Source of the DNA: Bacteroidota bacterium
GTDB lineage: Bacteria; Bacteroidota; Bacteroidia; Bacteroidales; Prolixibacteraceae
Direction: 5' to 3'
Length of the DNA stretch: 10,925 nt
NCBI GenBank assembly: GCA_030706665.1
Contig: JAUZOB010000088.1
Location: 1-10,925, forward strand
How positions within the stretch are numbered: position 1 is the first letter of the stretch; the number at the start of each line of letters is the position of its first letter. This document shows, one piece after another, positions 6,284 through 10,925 of this stretch. Below the pieces are notes generated by a model. It was not told the origin of the DNA, did no database searches, and saw nothing but the letters and a program-made list of their open reading frames with translations. The translations under genes and the position numbers were made by a program.

Positions 6284-6317
6284 CACCGCCTTCTGAAAAA
6301 AACAGAGCACATAAGGC

Positions 6318-6390
6318 GATTCAGTAGCTCAGTTGGTAGAGCACATCCCTTTTAAGGATGGGGTCCTGGGTTCGAGCCCCAGCTGGATCA
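6318..6390 (+). tRNA. tRNA-Lys (anticodon TTT)
   Basis: The sequence folds as a 73-nt cloverleaf. The acceptor stem GATTCAG pairs with CTGGATC (one G-U), the D arm is GCTC-AGTTGGTA-GAGC, the anticodon stem is CATCC/GGATG with loop CTTTTAA (anticodon TTT, reading AAA and AAG), the variable loop is GGGTC, and the T arm is CTGGG-TTCGAGC-CCCAG. The discriminator base is A at 6390. CCA is not encoded (CAA follows), so it must be added after transcription. It is a single-gene unit with its own promoter and terminator. Confidence 0.97.
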
Positions 6391-6397
6391 CAAAAAC

Positions 6398-6437
6398 AAA
6401 AGCCTCCTAAAATGCAAATTTAGGAGGCTTTTTTATT
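6398..6437 (+). terminator. Intrinsic terminator of tRNA-Lys
   Basis: The arms AAAAGCCTCCTAAA (6398-6411) and TTTAGGAGGCTTTT (6419-6432) pair perfectly over 14 bp around a 7-nt loop, and the T run continues to 6434. It starts 8 nt after the tRNA. Confidence 0.95.
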
Positions 6438-6687
6438 GAATCTACCCGGACTAGATCAACTACAAATTGGATCCTCAAGCAGGATTCTTGGGGGGAAAGT
6501 GGTTCTTTATCCATACTTACACCATAACATCACGATACCAAAACCCTATTTTGGATTTCCCTCATACGGTTTTCGGACAAGGTTCAATTATCCTTTCGAT
6601 ATAGAGACCACGACTGAACCACGTCTAAAGGACGAACGAAATAGGTTGTTGTTCCCTGGTCACTCCCTTGTTGATTCCTAATACTAC
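6438..6687. other. Unexplained 250-nt stretch after tRNA-Lys, no supported gene
   Basis: I found no gene I can support here. One plus-strand frame stays open for 81 codons (6436-6681), but it starts with TTG, its first codons overlap the tRNA terminator, and the peptide (IPKPYFGFPSYGFRTRFNYP and so on) is not one I recognise. The minus strand has stops in every frame. A small perfect hairpin, CCAAAA (6538-6543) with TTTTGG (6549-6554), and a duplicated ACCACG (6609-6614 region) are the only local structures. No promoter-like TAnnTTTG was seen on either strand inside it. It could be a decayed gene, an untranslated or non-coding RNA, or inert spacer. Confidence 0.5.
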
Positions 6688-6732
6688 AATTATTTGTATC
6701 AACTGCCAGACAAGCAGTTGGCACAAATAATT
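6688..6732 (-). terminator. Long hairpin downstream of the alcohol dehydrogenase, probable terminator
   Basis: The outer arms AATTATTTGT (6688-6697) and ACAAATAATT (6723-6732) and inner arms CAACTGC (6700-6706) and GCAGTTG (6714-6720) stack into one 19-bp-armed hairpin, broken only by one A-C mismatch and one G-U, with a 7-nt loop. It starts 26 nt after the dehydrogenase stop. No T tract follows on the minus strand, so it may act as an end-protecting or weakly terminating structure. Confidence 0.65.
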
Positions 6733-6758
6733 TAAACAAACCTATTTATTCATAGATT

Positions 6759-7928
6759 TTATCGATACGACTGCTTATAGATTGCAAGTACATCTTCGTC
6801 TGTCAAAGCTCTTGGATCTAAAGAAAACATTCCGCCCATTGTTGCTCTGGCATTGGCAGCAAACTTAGCCAAATCCCCTTCTACAATTCCGTAATCGGAA
6901 AGCTTAAGCGCTTCCACATTACAAGCTTTCTGCATGGCAATTAATGCTTTAATGAAATCTTGAGGGTCATTACTTTTTGTTCCGGTCATGGCTTCTGCCA
7001 TCTTCATAAAACGTTCGGGAACATCATTCACAAAAGCCGAGAAATAAGCAACTGACAATACAATAAGACCTGCCCCGTGAGGTAATTCCGGATAATAAGC
7101 ACTCATAGCATGTTCTAAAGCGTGTTCAGAAGTACAGCTGGATGTTGATTCAACCATCCCTGCCAGAGTACTTGCCAGCGCAACATCCGAACGAGCTTCA
7201 ATATTACGTCCATCAGCTACAGCTTTAGGTAGTGATTTATAAATCAATTCGATGCTTTTCAATGAATAGAGTTCACTAATTGGCGTTGCGACATTGGCAA
7301 TATAGCCTTCGGCTGCATGAAAAAATGCATCAAATCCCTGATAAGCGGTTAAATGAGCAGGGACTGAAATCATCATTTCCGGGTCAACAATTGCCACAGC
7401 CGGAAATAATGGAGCAATTCCATAACCAATCTTCTCATTGTTATGCGTGATGACAGTCCAGGGATCAACCTCAGTTCCGGTACCTGCAGTGGTTGGTATT
7501 GCGACAACAGGAAGCGCACCTCCGATGGCAGGTTTGCCTTTTCCTGTTCCTCCGAACATATAGTCCCAGTAATCGCCCTCATTACAAGCCATCAGAGCAA
7601 TTGATTTTGCTGAGTCGATAGAACTACCACCCCCAAGACCGATGATAAAATCGCATTGTTCTTTTCGACACAGTTCTGCCGCTTCCATAACATGCGATTT
7701 AATTGGATTCGCTAAAATTTTATCATAAACAACTACCTCTACCTTATTTTTCCCAAGTAGGTTGATTACTTTATCCAAATAACCGAACCTACGCATAGAT
7801 GTTCCGGCAGATATAACCAAAAGAGCTTTTTTACCCGGAAGAGTTTCCGTTGCAAGTTTTGAAATCTCGCCACAACCAAAGAATAATCTGGTCGGAATAA
7901 ATTGATTAAATACAAAATTTGCCATCAT
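6759..7928 (-). CDS. Iron-containing (group III) alcohol dehydrogenase
   Basis: The 389-residue protein has the two domains of this family. The Rossmann-like half has GGGSSIDSAK (residues 99-108 region) and PTTAGTGTEVDPWTVI, which bind NAD(P). The helical half has the metal ligands Asp199 and His203 in GFDAFFHAAEGY, His268 in SEHALEH and His283 in ELPHGAG, with the conserved His272 nearby. It interconverts a primary alcohol and its aldehyde in the cytoplasm; the substrate is not evident, and it is not close enough to a named member to assign a symbol. The start is ambiguous: TTG 7931, ATG 7928 and ATG 7925 follow each other, and all lie in one arm of an inverted repeat (7923-7953). I chose ATG 7928. 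The AraC-type gene 74 nt upstream on the same strand is the likely regulator. Confidence 0.94.
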   Translation of the reverse strand: MMANFVFNQFIPTRLFFGCGEISKLATETLPGKKALLVISAGTSMRRFGYLDKVINLLGKNKVEVVVYDKILANPIKSHVMEAAELCRKEQCDFIIGLGGGSSIDSAKSIALMACNEGDYWDYMFGGTGKGKPAIGGALPVVAIPTTAGTGTEVDPWTVITHNNEKIGYGIAPLFPAVAIVDPEMMISVPAHLTAYQGFDAFFHAAEGYIANVATPISELYSLKSIELIYKSLPKAVADGRNIEARSDVALASTLAGMVESTSSCTSEHALEHAMSAYYPELPHGAGLIVLSVAYFSAFVNDVPERFMKMAEAMTGTKSNDPQDFIKALIAMQKACNVEALKLSDYGIVEGDLAKFAANARATMGGMFSLDPRALTDEDVLAIYKQSYR

Positions 7929-7953
7929 CAATTAATTTAAATGTTTGATGATG
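7923..7953. repeat. 9-bp inverted repeat over the alcohol dehydrogenase start codons
   Basis: CATCATCAA (7923-7931) and TTGATGATG (7945-7953) are perfect reverse complements around a 13-nt AT-only-plus-one-G spacer. In the message this pairs the consecutive ATG codons of the dehydrogenase into a stem; as DNA it could be an operator for a dimeric regulator such as the neighbouring AraC-type protein. Confidence 0.6.
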
Positions 7954-8002
7954 CAATATTAGGAAGAAGATCTCGTGAAGTACTTTTCTTAAAAGACCAA
8001 TA

Positions 8003-8863
8003 TTACTTTGTTCTAACGTCCGATTTAAATACTTTCTCTACCTGAGTCGGGTTATACCCAAATTCTTTCTTAAAAGCCAAAGAAAAATGGGATAGATTTT
8101 TAAACCCTACTTCCAGATAGACATCCGAAGGCTTTCGATTTAAGTTGGCGATTTGGGAACGAGCATCCGCCAAACGCTTTTTCACAAGCCACTTCCCTGG
8201 TGTATCATTGAATAATTGGGCAAAGTCACGTTTGAAAGAAGTCAGACTTCTACCTGCATAATGAGCAAATTCATTTAATGTGAGATCACATTTGTAGTTC
8301 TTATTCATAAAATCACGAAGGTTAATTTTCCAGGGTTCTGAAAAATCAAACAGAACAGATGCAAACGAAGGATCTATTTGTAAGAGTGCAAAAACAGCTT
8401 CTTTAAGTTTGGCATTCATTAATTCCTCTGAAGGATATGCACTGTTATTAAAATATTGTTCCAATGAAATAAAAAGTCCTTTTAAGAAAGGATGTTTCGG
8501 TAAGATAATATAAAACTTACTGGAGATTCCTGCATTATTGACCACAGATACAGGAAACCGTTGTTCTGAAAATATTGATTTTAGAAATGGAGTTTTAAGC
8601 ATTAAAAAAATACCTTTAAAAGGCTCTCCATTTTTGGAAGGCTGTTTAGTTTTCCGAAATGAATGATTTCGCTTAACAAAAACAGCATCCCCTTTTTTAA
8701 AAACAATTCGTTTGGTTGAAGTTTGCAGCACCAACTCTCCTGAACAGATATACATCAGCATATGATCTGTAATCATATTATCGCACAACTTGTCTTTCTC
8801 AACATAACAACAAAAGAAAGTGTCCATATAATTATAAACCACAGCATCTGAACGGGTATCCAT
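8003..8863 (-). CDS. AraC-family transcriptional regulator
   Basis: The 286-residue protein has a C-terminal AraC/XylS DNA-binding domain (about residues 180-280) with two helix-turn-helix units. The first is LTLNEFAHYAGRSLTSFKRDFAQLFNDTPGKWL and the second includes PSDVYLEVGFKNLSHFSLAFKKEFGYNPTQ, a classic signature. The N-terminal half (1-110) has a cupin-like run of short strands (MYICSGELVLQTSTKRIVFKKGDAVFVKRNHSF), expected to sense a ligand or to dimerise. It lies 74 nt upstream of the alcohol dehydrogenase gene on the same strand and probably controls it, with aldehyde or alcohol as a plausible but unproven effector. Two cysteines in FFCCYVEKDKLC near residue 18 could allow redox sensing, although this is speculative. 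The ATG at 8863 gives the full-length protein. No clean promoter was found upstream. Confidence 0.93.
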   Translation of the reverse strand: MDTRSDAVVYNYMDTFFCCYVEKDKLCDNMITDHMLMYICSGELVLQTSTKRIVFKKGDAVFVKRNHSFRKTKQPSKNGEPFKGIFLMLKTPFLKSIFSEQRFPVSVVNNAGISSKFYIILPKHPFLKGLFISLEQYFNNSAYPSEELMNAKLKEAVFALLQIDPSFASVLFDFSEPWKINLRDFMNKNYKCDLTLNEFAHYAGRSLTSFKRDFAQLFNDTPGKWLVKKRLADARSQIANLNRKPSDVYLEVGFKNLSHFSLAFKKEFGYNPTQVEKVFKSDVRTK

Positions 8864-8950
8864 AATTTTCTATTTTTTATAGATACAAATTAAATCGTTT
8901 TATTTTCAACCTCAAACCACATACATCTTTTTTACTTTGTTGTAAGGTCC

Positions 8951-8980
8951 ATTGGAATTTAAAAAAATAGGATACCTTTT
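8951..8980 (+). promoter_or_regulatory. Proposed promoter of the small acetyltransferase gene
   Basis: ATTG at 8951-8954, an 18-nt spacer and TACCTTTT at 8973-8980 match the Bacteroidota pattern with one deviation in each box. Transcription would start near 8987 and leave a leader of about 73 nt. Confidence 0.5.
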
Positions 8981-9059
8981 AATGACCATCATATTTCAAA
9001 AACAAAACAGCTATTCGGATTGTTTTAAAATATTAATTCATAAGTAAAAGAATTAAAAA

Positions 9060-9335
9060 ATGGAACTCGAAATAACACAGAACACGAAAGCGAACAAGTT
9101 CGAGACAACAGTAAACGGACACACCGCTTATATTGAATATGAAATTTACAAAGAGATTATTGACCTTATATTCACATTTGTACCTCAAGCACTGGAAGGC
9201 AAAGGAATAGCTTCAGCTTTGGCAAAATACGCATTGAACTATGCCCGCGACAATCATTTAAAGGTTAGGCCATTTTGCCACTTTGTCAAACTCTATATCG
9301 ATCGCCACAAGGAATACCAGGATTTGTTGAAATAA
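9060..9335 (+). CDS. Small GNAT-type N-acetyltransferase (YjdJ-like)
   Basis: This 91-residue protein matches the short acetyltransferase fold of the YjdJ/Acetyltransf_CG group. It has a beta-rich N-terminus with GHTAYIEYEI, the acetyl-CoA loop as LEGKGIASALAKYAL (residues 46-60) and the family's end block VRPFCHFVKLYIDRHKEYQDLL. Members of this group are single-domain proteins of about 90-100 residues with unknown acceptors, so the reaction is assumed to be acetyl transfer to an amine. It stands alone, with a likely promoter at 8951-8980 and an A-rich stretch immediately before the ATG. No terminator was seen in the 97 nt before the convergent glycosidase-like gene, so the two transcripts may overlap. 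Confidence 0.85.
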   Translation: MELEITQNTKANKFETTVNGHTAYIEYEIYKEIIDLIFTFVPQALEGKGIASALAKYALNYARDNHLKVRPFCHFVKLYIDRHKEYQDLLK

Positions 9336-9432
9336 CAAGACTTTTAAACCGGTTGTATAGAATGCGATTATGGTAGCTTCAATTAAAACAACTACGATTA
9401 AATATCCAGTTATTATATACACAATCCGATTG

Positions 9433-10925
9433 TCAATGCCTCCCGACATAATGAATGGCAGCCTCAATATTAATACCGCTTTCCCAGGGACGATATCGAC
9501 ATCCGCTGGGTTCTTTCCCATTATAATATTCAACCCAGGCACCGGAACCATCCCTCAGATCCATCATCTTCCGATAAATTTCACCAGCTAATGGATGATT
9601 GAACTCCGTAAGGGCATACAAGAACAACCCGTAATCATACCCTAACAAACGTTCGTCTTGTTGATTAATGGTTATCTTACCTGTCTTTTGGTACAATTTT
9701 ATCAACTCTTTTAACATTCCCTCCTTCTCATCCTTTGAAAAGAGGGTCGAACCAATATAAATCGGCATCAGGTAGGACGAAGGCAAAAAGAATTCCTCGG
9801 GCTCTTCAAGCTTAATCTGATTAGTGGGTTTCTGTGAACACTCCTGACAAAAATACATGTATCCTTTATAATGATTCAACAAACCTTGATATCCGCCATG
9901 TCCCGGATAAAGGCAAACTCCGTATCGGGTTTCAGGATAATTGCATAAGACTGCCCGCCTGGGATTGTTAACCAACAATTTTCCATCCCGCATAAAATTC
10001 TCCCGATAGTGTTCAACAGTAGTATCCAGTATCCCTTTATTTTTTAATATCCATTCACGATCTTTGCATTTCAAGCGCTCAATAAATGAAATAAATTTCC
10101 GTCCTCCTTCAATAAATAGCAAGGTTGCTTCAGAAGACCCGTCATTTAAGACCTTTCGAGGGATCATTCCTCCTGCAATATAGGTTTCATCACCATTAAA
10201 AGGAAGCATATTGTCGACCAGGTTTTTCTTCTGAGCCTCCCAACACCATTCCAGAAAGGGCATCATCTCCTTTATAAACTTCTGATTTTTCGTTTTCCCG
10301 AAATAATCAAATGCCTGAATAAGAATATAACCGGTTATCTCCACTTCATCATTTTCATGTCGGTGAAAAATTCCGGGAACTCCTATTGCCTGGGCATTGC
10401 TGATATGCCCATATTGCCTCCACAAGTCATAATAAAACTGAAGTATTTTTCTGGCCTGTTCAACATACCCTAAAGCCAATAAAGCTCTTGATACGCCATA
10501 TTCATCGCGCACATAGGCTAAATGATAATAATGTCCGGCAAGAACTCCTCCTTCTCTTCCCTGTTGAGTTTTCAGGAGAACAGAAACGTCGTCAACAGCT
10601 TTCAACAACTCCGTTTTATTGGCATTCTGATTGCTGATTAATTTATCAAATTGAGATCGGGTTCCTGAAAATGTATGCCAATCTGCTATTGTACGGTTCA
10701 ATAAATTCTCCGGCTTTTGCTTTAAGACCTCTTCAACATGGGAATTTAAATCCTGATATGAAGGTCCGCCAATGAGATAGAACAACCCCTTCCCTTTGCC
10801 GAACCGAAGGTCATACACTTTCCCCTGATCTTCTTTCGATGTCAATTCAGCAGCGCCTTTCACGAATATTTGATGATCGGTTTCGAACGGTGACGGGTAA
10901 GTGTGATAGACATATACACCGGGAA
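9433..10925 (-). CDS. Six-hairpin glycosidase-like protein, 5' end missing
   Basis: The frame stays open to the window edge, so at least 496 residues are encoded and the N-terminus lies outside; the GTG at 10863 is just an internal valine. The visible start (PGVYVYHTYPSPFETDHQIF, 10923-10864) runs into a beta-rich stretch ending LFYLIGGPSYQ, then an all-helical domain. Blocks such as GHYYHLAYVRDEYGVSRALLALGYVEQA (codons near 10535-10455), DGSSEATLLFIEGGRKFISF and WVEYYN-WESGINIEAAIHYV at the C-terminus resemble the (alpha/alpha)6 toroid of GH15-like and related glycosidases, in which RD in YVRDEYG is a familiar motif. I cannot assign a GH family. Four cysteines cluster between 9945 and 9838, the last two as CQEC. 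The end GINIEAAIHYVGRH is followed by TGA at 9433-9435. An unrelated polysaccharide lyase-like protein is a possible alternative. Confidence 0.7.
   Translation of the reverse strand, partial: PGVYVYHTYPSPFETDHQIFVKGAAELTSKEDQGKVYDLRFGKGKGLFYLIGGPSYQDLNSHVEEVLKQKPENLLNRTIADWHTFSGTRSQFDKLISNQNANKTELLKAVDDVSVLLKTQQGREGGVLAGHYYHLAYVRDEYGVSRALLALGYVEQARKILQFYYDLWRQYGHISNAQAIGVPGIFHRHENDEVEITGYILIQAFDYFGKTKNQKFIKEMMPFLEWCWEAQKKNLVDNMLPFNGDETYIAGGMIPRKVLNDGSSEATLLFIEGGRKFISFIERLKCKDREWILKNKGILDTTVEHYRENFMRDGKLLVNNPRRAVLCNYPETRYGVCLYPGHGGYQGLLNHYKGYMYFCQECSQKPTNQIKLEEPEEFFLPSSYLMPIYIGSTLFSKDEKEGMLKELIKLYQKTGKITINQQDERLLGYDYGLFLYALTEFNHPLAGEIYRKMMDLRDGSGAWVEYYNGKEPSGCRYRPWESGINIEAAIHYVGRH

Noticed and set aside
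1501..6432. The same stem core TAGGAGG/CCTCCTA in the terminators at 1501 and 6398
   Set aside because: It is short, in opposite loop context, and GC-rich terminator stems often coincide; no sign of a mobile repeat.
6438..6677. Possible long-range pairing of the ends of the post-tRNA stretch (GAATC with GATTC, ATCAAC with GTTGAT), as in a 6S-like RNA
   Set aside because: The two pairings compete for the same bases, are only 5-6 bp and lack a nearby promoter.
6436..6681. 81-codon plus-strand frame after tRNA-Lys as a gene
   Set aside because: TTG start inside the terminator T tract, no promoter, and unfamiliar sequence; kept only as an unexplained region.
9258..9591. Two overlapping open frames (9258-9551 minus and 9370-9591 plus) near the end of the acetyltransferase gene
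   Set aside because: They overlap the conserved 3' ends of the acetyltransferase and glycosidase-like genes in other frames and show no family features.

Overview
The window looks like a chromosomal segment from a Bacteroidota bacterium, most likely order Bacteroidales. The DNA is AT-rich, genes start without clear Shine-Dalgarno sequences, and several promoters fit the Bacteroidota pattern TTTG - about 19 nt - TAnnTTTG. The clearest example lies in front of tRNA-Lys. Gene content agrees: a BlaI/M56 pair, a DUF5362-like membrane protein and a short TatD form. I cannot name the genus.

Layout. (1) 1-1494: a BlaI-type repressor gene and the 5' part of an M56 (BlaR1-like) sensor gene run leftward, and a small membrane-protein gene runs rightward. 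The 262-nt divergent gap holds two pairs of near-identical inverted repeats (AACTA-N6-TAGTT, 20 bp apart within each pair). One pair sits on each promoter, so both units probably answer to the same repressor. (2) 1561-2945: a leftward two-gene unit of a PlsC-like acyltransferase and a YafV/Nit2-type omega-amidase. (3) 3046-4596: rightward TatD-family hydrolase and an unrecognised lipoprotein. (4) 4720-6151: leftward thiol peroxidase (tpx) and a short-chain dehydrogenase; a bidirectional hairpin separates tpx from the lipoprotein. (5) 6253-6435: tRNA-Lys(TTT) with its own promoter and intrinsic terminator, followed by about 320 nt with no convincing gene. (6) 6759-8863: leftward iron-type alcohol dehydrogenase and an AraC-family regulator gene just upstream of it. 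A 9-bp inverted repeat covers the dehydrogenase start codons. (7) 9060-9335: a small rightward GNAT-type acetyltransferase. (8) 9433-10925: the 3' part of a leftward gene for a six-hairpin glycosidase-like protein that runs off the window.

Most of this is ordinary housekeeping or accessory metabolism. I see no phage, insertion sequence, CRISPR array or defence island. The most distinctive signal is the duplicated operator architecture in the BlaI divergent region, which links a small membrane protein of unknown function to a BlaI/M56 proteolytic signalling circuit. The inverted repeat over the alcohol dehydrogenase start is second. All functional statements come from reading motifs by eye; no database search was run.
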